Shown here: positions 26,101 to 40,300 of the stretch, one piece after another
How positions within the stretch are numbered: position 1 is the first letter of the stretch
Layout of the letters: each line of letters starts with the position of its first letter
DNA from: Diprion similis
Taxonomy: Eukaryota > Arthropoda > Insecta > Hymenoptera > Diprionidae
Length of the DNA stretch: 64,000 nt
Assembly: GCF_021155765.1 (NCBI RefSeq)
Contig: NC_060110.1
Location: 24,264,001 to 24,328,000 of the forward strand
Direction of reading: 5' to 3'
Made by a program: the position numbers and the translations under genes
Notes under the pieces: model-generated
What the model was told of the DNA's origin: nothing
Databases searched by the model: none
Seen by the model: only the letters and a program-made list of their open reading frames with translations

Positions 26101-28271
26101 CGTCGAGTTCGCCGACAGAGCCGAGATCCCGAGTTAAAGACTTCGGAGTAGTCGGTCGCTCGATAGCGAAAAGACAGCTGCATTCCGGGGGTGAAGATAA
26201 CCGCGGTGTTCCGAGTGGCGGGGCTTCCACCGCACCTTCATCCCTCTCTTCCTCAGCTTCGGCAATCCAATCCATCCCCATTTCAGTTTCTGGCTCAAGC
26301 GACTTGCCGGAACGAGGATGGAACGGAACATCCCTGATGTCGAGGGGCAGCCTCCTTCGGGACGCTTTGGTCACCTCGGCGAAGGAGGTCGGCTTCCTGC
26401 GGCCAAATTCTAGCCGCGGAACCAGAGACGCGCCGGGAAACGACTGCGACAGTTTCGCCATCGGTAAACCGGAGAAGCAAGAGTTTTACAGCCCAAATTG
26501 GCCGGACAATTATCCCAACCAAACGGACTGCGTTAGGTTGCTTACAGGTAGGTGGATATTGGTCGGTGACAAGCATCGAGCGAGAAATACATCATCGTCC
26601 TTTCTTCTCAGAATTCTTTCTTTGATTTAGCACGATGATTGAATCGAATCGTTTTACCTGCACGAGGTCGCTTTCGCCGTTATATATTATCTCGAAGTCA
26701 ATTGATGACGCGATATCCGCGAGCTTGCGAGCTTCCGGGTTTCCTCCCATACGTCAACCGCGGGTATGCAAGATGGACTTGATCCGGCCCGTTATAAAGC
26801 ATTGTGAGGAAATCGCCCAGCCATCTCCGTGATATAGAGCTTGGTTGACGGGGGCGCTTTGTCGGCTTATCGTGACGCCTGACGCTTATTGTTAGGACTC
26901 CACACCATCCGAGTTTTGCATTCTCGCAAGGTTTGCTTCTCGGAGAATGAAGAGCTCGACCTTGTTCGCTAGATCCTCGTCTTCAGCTGTGACTTGGCAG
27001 AGAAAATTATATCGATGATATAGGGAGCGTGTATACGTGTTATTTAGGGTGGAAGGGTTCAACCTGGCCGGCCTCCCTCCTCCTCCCCTTGCTTGGCATC
27101 GGGAAAAACACTCACGGCCCGGAAAGGCCAAATTGGAATTGGAACCGGAGGAGATAAACGAGAGACTTCCGGTACGACAGGATCAGCTTGCAAAACGACC
27201 CGGCTTAGGATGGAAACAAGCACCCTGAGCTGCGCCCCAAACTTAATTATGTTAGCTTGTTTTATTACTTGATATTTAAGCGTTGGGAAAAGTGTTGATT
27301 TGACCCTCTGTCACCGACCGAATGTTACTTTTGACCAAAACCTAACCTCCATCAGCCGGAGGATTGGCTGAACAGTGCGCAGAAGGTTCATGCAAAATGT
27401 TGCCGTTAAATTGACACAATTCGAAAAGATTTTGGGTCATTCATTTCGTAATTTGATGTAGGAATTGGCACATTTAAAAATCGCAAACCAAACACGTTTT
27501 GAAGTTGATATTCACTTATGACAGTAACATGTGGTAACATGTATTGAAAATTTTCGATTTCACAAGTTCTTAACCTCAGATTTTCCGATTCCTTGATGAG
27601 GAAATATGTGCCAGAAATACATATCACAACTTTATGTTTCGTCGAAGGAATTAATAACCTTGAAAAGCATCCACCCCACCCGTCCAGGGAGAAAAATCTG
27701 AAATACCTACGTCGTACCTATAAGTACTCCCAGATTGACGAGTAAGTATCCCGATGGTCGAGGCCTGATTCGAGGAAGAAGACATCCGTCGACGCGTCGA
27801 CTGCAGCCATCCGTCGAATCCGAGCCTATTTAGAGAGTCCCGAAGTTATTTATACGGGGAATCACAATGGATTCCCACAGCGCAGAGATCTGGCCGAGTT
27901 CTGTCTGTCAGAAAGTTTTTTCCTGACCCAGATTTTGCAGCTTCGTGTCTGCAGCTGGAGAGATAAGTAGCCACGTAACCGTGCCACACGTGATGCCACA
28001 GCTGGTCTGAGTTTGATTGAATCGATTGTTCCGTCCGACTTCACATAGCAATCCCACGGAAGTTGCGGATCTTCCCCAACACTGCAGGGGATGAAATTAT
28101 TTTCAGTTTCTGATTGTTCAAGTAGCTGCGCACAACTCTGATGAAAATAATTGGAATCTACCGTCAACTTTAGGAGTGTAAATAGTGTGGGTACTAGAAA
28201 CTAGGAGTGTCGACCTTTTGGTGGTTAGACTTGTGGAACTGCTCACTATATTAGTTCATACCTGTATTTAT

Positions 28272-28315
<44 letters not shown>

Positions 28316-31300
28316 AAAAGAGATCGCTTACCTTTTTTCCCGATCCGTCACCACCGATTTTCTCTATTTCCTGAAATAATGCATTGTCGATATTTAACTG
28401 TAGGTAAAATACGTGAAGTCGGTACGGTTCTAAAATCAATTCTTATACGTATATATATATATAGATGTCGGAAAGTAAACTCTGGAAGTGTTTTATAGAT
28501 AGATAAATAGATTCGCGAGTTTTACTTTGACTGGAAAAGTTTCCGCCGCCTATTAGACAAGAGAACTTTTATATCTACTGCGAGGATTAAGAAGTTTGGT
28601 GGGAATTTGATGAGTTCGAGTTTTATTACAAGTTCCTCGCTCAAGACTTTGGCAAAGCGATAGGAAGTGTTTGTTTGTGTGTGCAGGGTTGCATTATTTA
28701 GTGGAAAAAGAAAAAAATAGTACAAACATCTTTAATTAAAGGTACAAAAAATTTGTTCTTTCAAAATAACTTGTTAAGAAAATGTAGAGAATTCAGTATA
28801 ACGGTGGAGAAATTATTTTGAAAAAACCAACTTTTTGTACTTTTAATCCAAGATGGCGGAACGCGGATTTTTCATCGGGGCCCGGAACTAAATGACACAC
28901 ATCAAAACTATTTCTAGAACACCTTTCGTAGGGCAAAAACCCCTATTGATTAGACTACATCGTTGTCCTCATCAAATATTTGGTTTCTTTAAAAGTTGAT
29001 GTAGAGACTAATGTTACGTCCAAGCTGAGACTTTGATTCCATCGCAAGGTGCAGCCGGATCTGTTGAGCCAAGTTAAGTCAGCCAAGTCTCTCGGAGGGA
29101 AATTCTAATGAAAAGGGAATGGTCCTTACGGTTCCGCTACCTCTTCGCTCGGGATTTTGGATTGGCGTAAGCGATCAACCGCGTCTATTTAATGAAGTCG
29201 CTGAACCCATATCCTGCCTCCTCCTACCGGAAACATTCAAGTCTGCCTACTGCCGCCATTTGCATATTGCTTCGGTCCCCGAGCGCACACTCAAGCTCTT
29301 CGTTTCACTCGAGATTTGAATTATTTAGTTCTGATGATTGGAAGCTATTCACAGCTGCATGATCCACCCGATTAGAGCCATTATTTTCACTTTCTGCCCT
29401 AGTCGAAATTTCGGTACCCCAGGGTAGACCTGCAGATACTAAGTAAAGCTTTATTATTAGCCTTTAGACGGCCGGGATTTGAGGTTGAAATCGCCCTTGA
29501 AAAGTGCCCAAATCAATGTCTGCTATCATGTATCAACTATATACAAAGTTCATATCACAAGGCGAGCCGATTTATGGGGTTTTTGGTCCTCTAGAGGTTA
29601 AATTTTTAGCCCCAGTCATGTTCAGAACCTTGAGAGACCTACCAGCTTGATATTTATACTTATATAGGTGTCCAAATCCTCCGAAGTGAAGCCTGTTTAC
29701 TCATTAATCAACCAGTTTGATTTCGTAATTCTGACTTACTCTTGAGTAACTTGTGCGTCCACCGCTAGGGGCGCTCGAGCGCATTTTGTTCTCGTATTTG
29801 AAAGTGTGCAGCGGATTAATATAATGTGAGCGCGAGGACCGACCCCGAGTATTTCTAGTTGGACTGTCATTTACGATTAGCATTTACTCATATGGCAAGA
29901 TGTTGATCATTTAGAGATTTCATTTTAATTAAATATGGAATCAATAGATCACAATGAAAATGTTAAACTCGCAGTATGAATTTTATTATAATTGAAACAA
30001 CAGTCACGTGACAAGGGAAAACGATAGACATTTTCAATAACTATAGTACCTCGCATCTTGCTGCATAGTTACAAGGTTATTCAATATCATGCTAAATTAT
30101 TAGACGTACTGTCCTCGGATGATTCATGTACACCGATATTCGCTGTATGCGATAATTTTGTACTGAATATACTACATTCCACGGTAAAAGATACAGAAGA
30201 TGATCTGCAAAGGTCCTAAATACGTCCTACTTTAAACGTTACAGTGGAAGAAATGGAAATATCTGCCAAGTTTAGACCTAAAATAGGATCTCTTGTTAGT
30301 ACTATTCACCCCCTACCGAACGTAGGTCCTTGCAGGATTACATTAGGGCCAAAATTTCGACTCAGGTGTCCACTGGTTGCGGGCTGATTTCATCGGTGCA
30401 GATAAAACCCGCAGGATTAAGCCGCGCATGCAGCACCAACGCAAACTGCAGACTCCAGTCTTGCCTTCCTCTCCTTATCTCAAAAGATAGAAGACTGTTT
30501 TGGGACTAGCCGATCAAGAGTGAAAAGAAAAAAAACGTCGCAGCTGAAAATAAGCCTTGTTTTCTACCACCTTATCTTTTGCAGCGCGGCGAAGACAGAC
30601 TATTTCCGGGTGACACGGTGACCCTGGGAAAAAGAATTCGCGATAGGTCAAGCCTCATCAAGATGGGCGGAAAGCGGGACTAGAGAAGAAAACGCGCCGC
30701 GGTCCCGGAGCTGGAATTGGCAATTCGCATTCGGATTGGGGATGTTTACCCCGGCTCGTATACGTAAACACAGTCTCCGGTTTTGCAGATAAACTGCGAA
30801 CCTCGATTTCTCGTCGAATTCACCCGGCATTTTCGACGTCGTCCTCATTCCCATCCTCGACTTATGGAATCAGCGGAAAAATCAAACGGCCAACTGTCCC
30901 AGCTCTATTTCTTCATGCTCCTCTTATTCTTCTTCTTCTTCCGCATGGCTGTTTCAGCTCTACTTCGAATGGCCTAATCTTGGTAGCTCTTGGCTCTCGA
31001 CGAGCAGCCATCGCATCTATTGATTATCATGAGCCACCTACTTCCCATCGCACTATCTGCACAACTTTGATGCACCCTGTCCGCAACAAGTTATTATACA
31101 ACAGCCCCAAGGTCCAACTTCTCAGCACCTGTGTTCTAGGCGGCTTTGTCACTTCGCTAAACTCATTGCGGCAGACGTCTGCGCGAGTTGACGAATACGT
31201 GGGGAAAATCGCGTTGATTGACGAATTTCTCTCTTCTGATATCCTCAGGTTTTCGAATTTATAATTTCTGCCAGTTTCTGATCATCCCTTTTCGATATTT

Positions 31301-34300
31301 TTCTCTAGCTCATACTCAAAAGAAGAACCAAGGCTATGAATTCTCCAAGAGTTTCTCTCCATCATTTATTTTAACCTTGACTTTGGACCTTCCGAATGGT
31401 TCAGAGAACCCTCGAGCACATACATTATCGAAAATACCGGTATCTAAAAGCAGTGCTTACGATTAGACAAGTGGGGTAGTTTACACTTTACGACCTGTTC
31501 AGATGGGTTTATCGATTCAATTGACGATGTAGAAAATGTAAATGCACTAGCGATCCGGTAATAGTCTAGCTATATAAATTTTTATTTCCAGATTGTAACG
31601 GAAGTATTCGCCTCCGAACTTTTAGATTAAACGCGTACGTTATCGTTGTTTTGTTTGAGATCACGGCGGCGCGGTGCTGCAAGTTTCTACTTGATCTGGG
31701 AGTTTACTTAAGTTCACTTCTTTTATGTGTCCGGTATCTCACGATTATACCTCGGACGTTAGCTCATGCTCACACTGCAGTCTAACAAACTTTTGAACTC
31801 TCAGCTTTCGCCGAAGTAGGTACGTATATACACCCTGGCTTGCGCGTAAGGGGGTTATACGATATGTGCGAATGACTTGGCCATCCGACACCGTCGCCTT
31901 TCTCCATCACCTTTGTAATCGGGCGAGTGCTCTTAAGGGACTTTCCGACCGTTCACATTGCAGCATACATCCATCCACCTAGGAATAAAAATGCTCGGCT
32001 TTCTTTTTCTCCCTTACTTATAGGTATAGCTCTTCATTCCGAGTCCCCAACGTCTGCAGCCTGTCGTCTTTGGTTATCCAGGGAATTATTCAACCCCGAC
32101 GCATCGTTAGGATTCACTTTATCTGCCGTTTCCGCCTAGCTCGAATCTGGGTCTAAGAGCCACCTAAAATACGGAGACGATATGGGCGCCGCCGAGGGTC
32201 CGAGACGGTTCGAGTAAAATTATACGACTATTGGCACGGTTATTTGTATACCATACGCAAGCCTCGAAATTGTGTATTTCAATGTACGTGACGATGCGGA
32301 GGCTCGCAAAAACCTCCAACGGCCTAATTTCTTCTATGCTTTCAAGACAAAGCTACAAGGATTGTTATGAGACATTTTCTAAACGAGGGACCAAATAATT
32401 CCACTTGTGGTTTCGCAAAGTCAATAGGTACGTTTTCGCGAAAGATTTTAAAACTCGTGTGGGCTGCAAAATGACTGTTAGTAGGTTTTACTATAATAAA
32501 AAAAAAAAAACATATGCCAGGATAAATTATTCACTACCTTGGCACAGAATACCTTGTGTACAATATAATATCCTTAAGGGGGTTCTATGGTCAGTTTTTA
32601 CCGACTTCGTTGAATGTTTTCTATTTTTGATGTTATCAGAGGCTATATGCATAAGAATGCAAAAAAGAGGATAACAGTCGTATTCTACATATTATCCTCA
32701 ACAAAAACACACCAACATATTTTTGCGTAAAATTAAAATGTACCACTGAGTTTTTTCGTTCAAAATTGCACATAAAGTTTCGGTTCTCACATACAATTTT
32801 GCGTTGCGATGCACAGCCTTTGATATCAGACAAAACAGAATTCTGTAAGACCTAACTACAGCATCCTCGTGTATCGCCAATATTTTTTCAAGAAAATTTT
32901 CAAAATCACAAATCGTACCCTCCGCCGCAGGGATTACAAGCACAACAATCGCGTACAGGAAGGGATTAAAACTGAAAACGGACGCGAAAGGGGCTGAATG
33001 AAAGAGGAGATTGGTGAAAGGGGAATAAAATTTCTCGAGTAAATGGCATGCAATTATCCGATGTAATCACTCCGGTTCCAGGCCCGCGGCCACCATCCAG
33101 AAGAAAAGAGAGCCAGCAGAGTAGACGATCCGCGAGCAAGTCGGAAGATTAAATGTTCCCCGAATCCCCACCGTCAGGACGGAGGAACGCGTGTCGGACA
33201 GAGGCGTTTGTTTTATATTTGATCGTCGGCACATCAGGACGTCGAGAGTCCAGGATGTTTATTCTTGCTGGGTCTCGACGGCATACCAGACGGCCGCCTG
33301 GCCGGCTGGCTGATGGAATGAAAAATAGCTCGGACCATTTCGCGACGATCGGCCGAAACGACAGACAGGAGCAACGAACGTGCCGACAGCCGCACCCATA
33401 ACACCCTCCCACAATTTCCGCGAATTCGACTCCCTCTGGCTGCCACCAACTCCGCAGTCGAGAATGAGAGGCGGGAGAGGCAGGGGGTGGGAGGAAGGAG
33501 GGGGAGGAGATTTATTGGGCGCCCAGGGACAACCACCCTATCCGAAGCGCATGCCTCGATCTCGATGTACACTCCCCGGCACTAATACCGTTCAAGAATT
33601 TACCACCCTTTGCGCCACGTGACCAGGATGGGGGGGGGGAGAGGGGGAGGGAGGTAGTAGAGATTACCATGAGGAGATCGAACTACATGTAAACAAATAG
33701 TTGACTGAAATAAGGTGGGACTGGTGTTCCGTATGCACCGAAGACAGTGGAAGGAGTAGGATCATTCGCAGGATCATCGATTAGTCGATCTTGGGCATCC
33801 CTGCAACCAATGACACTTTGGTGCAACAGGAACACTAGCGACGCTAGTGGTACTAGAAATAAACCTGATGTGAATTATTACAGTGACATGTTTTGTGTCA
33901 ATTCATTCATTTGAGTTAGGTCTCCTTATGTAGTCTCCATGGGCAGGATTACCAGTCGGCTATAGACATGCATCGCCGCATTATAGAGACTTTCGGGATA
34001 TTTCAAAGACTGGACTAAGCTTTGCGAGTCCGCGTTATCTTTTCATCCACGCTTTCGATGTAGTTCAATAGTATCTGACGAAGGTTATGAATGGAGGAAA
34101 TGAGAGCGTTATAAGCCCCGGAATTTATACCGAATCACCGAAATTGTGTGACCAAAGTAAGCCTTGTCCATGTCTTTTTTTATACCATGGCCACGTGAGG
34201 ATATCGTTTAATCTTTGCTACGGCTAAATTGATGTGTTGGATGAATTGAGCGCGATACACTGATGTGTCGATCCCTTCGATGGTCGATACCGTATATAAG

Positions 34301-37300
34301 CTTCACAGAAGAGTAATTGAGCTCTCTGGTGGTGCAGTGAATTCAATTGACTTGTGAAGTCGATAAAACGGCAGAGAAACAGTATAGCCGAGAGAGAGAG
34401 AGAGAGAGAGAGAAAAGAAGGCAGGAGTGTGGGAAAACGAGTTGAGTGGAAAAGACAACTCGTCGTCGCATGATCGCGAAGACCAGTATTCTACGAGTAT
34501 CTTGGAAGAGATGGGATGAGATCGTATAAAACAAAAGTAACACATAACAATACGATAAAGATGAGTAATGGCAGTAAACTGAAGTTAAACAAGACCAATC
34601 AATCAGCACTGTAACGTAACAGAAAGCAAACATCGAATGCAAGATGGAAACTTGCCGGCAGTTTTTGTGAGACTCATTTGAACCATTCGCGATTTATCGA
34701 AGGTGTGAAAATGGACCGTTGGCGGAAAAAATATATTGAAAATTGACGATTCATTCTTAGCCACATTTCTGCTCGATGTAAATGAACATATAGCCGTCTT
34801 GCAGAGTAGACAAACTCGCCAAGGACACCGGCCCGGCCATGAATGGGACCTAGACTTGGCTCAGAGATCGAAAAAGCCCACGCGAAGTATGCGACAAGCG
34901 TAAATTTAAGTTTCGTCTCCGCGGACGTGGCTCCGGGTAAATATAGAAACACACCGCAATTCCGAAGTGGACAATTTTTTGCTGTTATCAAGCCCACGAG
35001 TCAGCACAGAATTCATAGGGAATTGTTTCGAAGCTCGTGAAATACACGCCAATGTTGTCGAGGTTTGAAGAATAACAAGGCATTTTCGATGTCGAAGTAA
35101 AATTAATTATTCCTGGAATTATTGCGGTACAAATTCTGCGACAATAATGGATAATAATGCCCTCATTTCCAACAAGGTATATAATAATTTAAATATCTTT
35201 TACTTGAATAACAATTGGGGGTAGATACATTTTCAAATAGCTGTTCAGCCATCTGGCTCTCATTCATAATTTATTCACTGGGTATTTTCAGTCAGATAAT
35301 TTTTATACTAATAAATGATTTCAAGTCTACGTCCTAATCAGAATTAGAAAATTTCACATTTTTTTCTTCATATTCATATTTTGTTAAATGTTTCTTACAC
35401 GTGGTTCTTCTATTAGAACGAGGTGTAAAACGTTAATTAAGATGGCTTCCACCTTCGGTCTGGTACATCTGCGATTGGTGTTGAATGGCAGAACGTGAAG
35501 ATTGAGGGCACTGTTCAAACCAAATCTTCAAAGGACTTATTCAGATCACGAGGCAGTTTGATTAGTAAAGACTAGCTAATATATCATCGCATAAAGATGC
35601 GTTTCATTATCAGCATCGTATTTTATCTCTACTGTACAATCCGCGTACTCCTTTCACCTTGACGAAACGATGATTCCGAGTCTTGTCTTCTTCAAAAGGA
35701 ATTTTACTCGAGCAAGACACTATTTCTCTTTGCTAAGATCGATGAACTTTGTATCTATACTTCCTGGATCGATACATCCGCGCATTTCTACAGATAGCAA
35801 CAATTGCACGTGTACACTCAAAGGTGCATTCTCACGTACCTCTCCAGGGATGGCTGCTCGGGTGGCTGCTTTAACGGATGAGCTTTTATTCGCCAGGGCA
35901 AATGCATTGTAAGCTCGATGGTATAATAGGTACACGAAACGATGTCATTTGCAGAGGGCAAAAAGCTTCGCTTCAATCGCTCTCATTGCAGGCCATTAAT
36001 TTGCTTTTGACACATCCGCGACAGTCAAGAGTCAGTCGAGTGTATTCACTCTCTGTATCCTCGTCAGTGTTTGACGTGTGAGCCGTAGGCATTGGTTTTA
36101 CGAGTAGATCACGCTATTTTTATGGTGTCAGTTTGCATCGTGGTTTCGAAAAACGAGTCTAAACACACCGAGAAAATTCGTGTTCCGTTTGATGTTTCGG
36201 TGATGATACTTTTGGGCAAACTGGAAACTTTGGTCAGGAATGTCAACAGCGTAGTGTGTGAATCGATATGCACAGTCACGTCTGGTCGGAGCCTGACTGA
36301 AGCTTCCACTTAACTTTATGACGATGAAATACAACTCCGCAGATGGCGAAGAGACGTTTGAAGCTTTCCGCTTGAAAAGTTTGCCTCTCAATGCCTCTGA
36401 TGTGGTACACGATGAGTCAGGTCTGCTCGCTCGGGGCTGCTGCTCAAATTGAGTTACTATTCCACTCCAGAGGTAACGTCAAAGCTGTCAAAGAATCTCT
36501 TTAAAGTCATCGGCCGAGCCAAACGGCAGCCGCCGTGAAACGCGCATGTTGATTTATACCCGCTTTCTCTCCCTCCCTCTCTCTCTCAGCATTGAAATTG
36601 GTGTGAAAATTCCGATCAATATAAGCCAAAGCCCATCCTTGACCGAAAGAACAAGTAAAGAAAGATCCTTTTTCCTGCCAGCGGACAAGGGCATGCTTCT
36701 GAAGCTCGACTTCCGGGATCGGTTTGACATGGAGCCGAGTGACGGCTGTCGCTTCGACTTCCTGGAGGTTCGTGACGGACAACACGGATTTGCCAAAGAG
36801 ATTTTTCATTGGTGTGGCAAGGATTTTCCCCCCGTGGTCATTTCGCAGTCACGGTACCTCTGGCTCCGATTTCACAGTGACGAGAACATCGAGTACGGGG
36901 GATTCAAGGCCGTTTGGAGCATGATACCCCGGCCCATGGATAGTAAGTCGCTTAGGTTGAGATCAAATCAATTTCCATACCCCGATACCATTCCTTAGTC
37001 ATTTTCTGATAAATATTCTGAACTGTTACTTCAATGCCTCGTAGATGCAAAGAATAGCTATTTATGTGGCATGCCCGTAAACCGCCTGTTTTTTTGGCAA
37101 GGATAAATATTTCAGGACGAGCTGAAGGCGAGCCGGAAGCGAGTACTCAAATTATCCGAGCCAAAAAACGGTTTACGGGCATGCCACATACAATATTTTT
37201 TACGGTATGGGCATTGAAAAGCAAAACGAAGAGTGAGGTTATGTCGCGATCTGTTCGACGAAGCTACTTTATTCGGCAGTTTGGGATGCGCACTTCGAAC

Positions 37301-40300
37301 TGCGCATCAAAACTGCGGAATAAAGACTTTATTCCGCAACTTTGTTCGCTTTACGCAACGAAAAATGCCACAAAAAGTGAACTTTTCAATGCCCATGGCA
37401 TAAAAACATATTTTTCAGCTTACAGTAGAGTTCCAAGAATATTTTGACGCGTTGAAGCTCATTCATTCCTTGTCCATTTTAGTGGCACGATTGCTGTAAG
37501 TAATGAGTGTTCAGTAACAGTTCATGGTTTTGATATAAGATGAAGCGATACTCTGACCGTTGAACCTACTAAAAATGAATGTCGAGACTTGTTTGACCAT
37601 GCATCTAAAATACCCATTAAAAGTCCGGATCCTTGTTTTAAAAGACAAACATTGTGTCTGTTTAATCCAAAGAGGTGATACCGGAGCCGGAGTCCTGTAT
37701 GATAAATAAAACGGGATTCGAGGCAAACATCAACAGCGAGGAAGTAGAGGATCAGAAAAATATAGCTGAGAAGAACGGAGTGGCTCTTGACTGTATGTGG
37801 TCCGTGAATGTCGAAGCGGGATGGAAGGTAGTTTGGCGTCAGGTTTCAAAGCAGGTTCGGAGCTCGAATCAGAACTAAGTCAGTAACTTTCGTTTATCCT
37901 TCATCTTCCTACAGATCCAGCTTTCTTTTACGAAATTCAAACTGCAGAGGCCGAACGAGTGTGACAGCAACTTCGTCGACATCTTCGGGGAGCGGACTGA
38001 CCTGCCCTCCCGGCTCAAGAATTTCTGCGGAAGCACCGCAGACCTCGTCAGCACTGAAACCAACACCCTTTATCTCCGGTATTACGCTGAGCCAAGGGCT
38101 CTCAATAGCACCTTCACATTTCTCGTCACTGCCTTTAGAGAAAAGGGGGGCGAGAATTCGAGTGAGTCTGCATCCTCATGATACGTAGCCGAAATTTTTT
38201 CCAATTAACGGTGAGACCATGAAACTCGAAAGTTTTTAAAAAATTATAGGGTTGTTTAAAACAAGAAAAAACAAAACGTCTAACTTCTAATTCACAATCA
38301 CATATTTTGCAAAAACAATGTCGACAGTGACAAACAGTTAACATCCACTTTTCAATCTGACGATTAAATATCAAATTATGCTATATACATGCAATTGACA
38401 ATATTTAGATAAATTTTCAAGTTCTAATTATTTGAATATTCACTTTGGTTATAACTTATTCTGCATATTAAGGGAATAATTTCATACTTAATAATCAGGT
38501 TGAAAATATTCTTGCACCTTTTGTTTTCAATGTTTATACCTGCAGAATTGTGACGCGAGAAACTTTTTTAATAGCACTACAATTTTTGGCGGAATTTCAA
38601 ACAAACATATGAGAACCGTGGTAAAATACAACGAATCCAAAGGTGGATAGAGAATAATGTACGCTGAAATGTTATTGATATCGCGTTGAAGTTTCACGTC
38701 TATCGGAAAAAGTTTCGAGTTTCAAAACTCGATCCATCCGAGTGAAAATTTCCAAAATGCATTTGAATCATAAAATTTGAATTGATTTTGAATTTCATGT
38801 AAAAATTGCAGAATGCCGTGAAGGAGAATTCGACTGCGACGACGCAAGATGCATCAATGACACTCTGAAGTGCAACGGAAACGACAACTGCCGTTTCCGA
38901 ACAGACGAGGAGCCCGCGACGTGCGGGGTGAGCATCATTTTCATCCAAATGACGTAATCCGCGCGACGAATAATTCATGGTCATTCAAAATATCAATTTT
39001 CCATTGGATATACAGCTTCATTTTCACCATGTGCTACATAAACGTTCAGCTATACGTGCAAAGCGTGTAGGTATATTCACCGCCGATTAGAGCCCCATTC
39101 CGCGTATTGCACCGATGACTGGTATTCGCGTGATTACGGTGAACCGATCGGGTGGTTTTGGCCCCAAACGCTGCTCGTTATCACCGCGGATCAGGGATCG
39201 GATCGATACTCGAACGCCCCGCGGTCTTGTTTGCGAAACCAGGTGCAGGAGAGTCATATGTAGCATGAAACCGCAGCGTCACGTTATGCACGTTGTTTGC
39301 GACGCTTTTTCCAAACAAGAGTGATAAAGAGTGCGAGTAAAACAGGAGGAAACAACGGGTAGAACGAAAGCGCTAAGAGCTTGCGGGTAAAACAAGAGTC
39401 TGCGCCATCCGGGAACTCCGGAGTGCTCGCATGACGAGAGTTACTTAAGATTAGGTGCTGGGTAAAATCCCAGCGTACGAGTTTTTCCGGATCAACAACC
39501 TCTCGGTGGAACAAAGAGATGAAGAGATGTTGTTAGGCTTGTTACTGGTTTCCTTCTTTATGTCACTCTGGTTACCGTGGGAACAATTCCAGGACATTTT
39601 CTGCGACACCCGAGGCTGTGGAAGCCATCTACGAAAGTGAAATGCAATCGATACTGCATTCCCAATTCCCCTTTGCTTCTGCTTCCGTTATGTCAGTTAG
39701 ACACCGAGCTGTATAGAGTTTGTCAAATTATAAACTTATCCACGTGGAACCTGCGACAATTCACACTTTAGAAAAGTTGCAAGACATATGTTTAGAAAAA
39801 TACTAAATTTCGACTGATTATAATATGTGTCGTGAAAACTTGTGTACTCAATGGATTTTTTGTTTGTCTATTTCGGTCAAAATTGATACCTCTAATTTTT
39901 CTAAATTTTCCCGTCATTTTGTAGAAATGCGTCGAGACGAAATATTCTTGAAACGAAGATGGACATTTTCTAAAATCAGGGACTCTAAAGCACATCATTT
40001 TGTAATGATTCAAAAATGGGATGAAAATATTGAATGTTTTTTATTGAACTTTGTTTCTCAAAAAAATTTCTTTGGAATTTATTTTTAACGATGGTTTCTC
40101 GTAGTCGAAAATAAAATAAAAAGAAACTTCCTCTTAGTAAAATACGATTTTCTTTTTAATTCAAGAGTAAAACGAAGATGACAAATTTTTTTTTCGAATT
40201 AAGCATCGTTTCCTATCGATTTGACTCGAGGAATCCTCGATACATATTCTTTAATAATCCCATGATCAGAGTAGTGATCCACGCTCTGTGTTTGTCAGTT

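Larger units (their letters stand above)
26548..36681 (+). other. Neto intron 2 (10.1 kb)
   Basis: No nested gene is supported. It contains two (GA)n microsatellites, a GC-rich patch at 33.1-33.6 kb with chance ORFs on both strands, and an 8-bp-arm palindrome CACTAGCG/CGCTAGTG at about 33833-33849. Confidence 0.6.
36943..37672 (+). other. Neto intron 3 (730 bp)
   Basis: Nearly half of this intron consists of two adjacent inverted-repeat units, annotated separately. Confidence 0.85.

Noticed and set aside
32067..32085. TCTTTGGTTATCCA resembling miR-9
   Set aside because: Match ends after about 12 bases, and no complementary arm for a precursor hairpin was seen.
33234..33572. 112-codon - strand ORF overlapping + strand ORFs
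   Set aside because: GC-rich patch open in several frames on both strands. No domain.
36546..36681. In-frame open sequence before Neto exon 3, with an AG after a CT-rich run at 36591
   Set aside because: An acceptor there would insert about 30 residues in the middle of CUB1. The AG at 36680-36681 gives the exact CUB continuation and phase.
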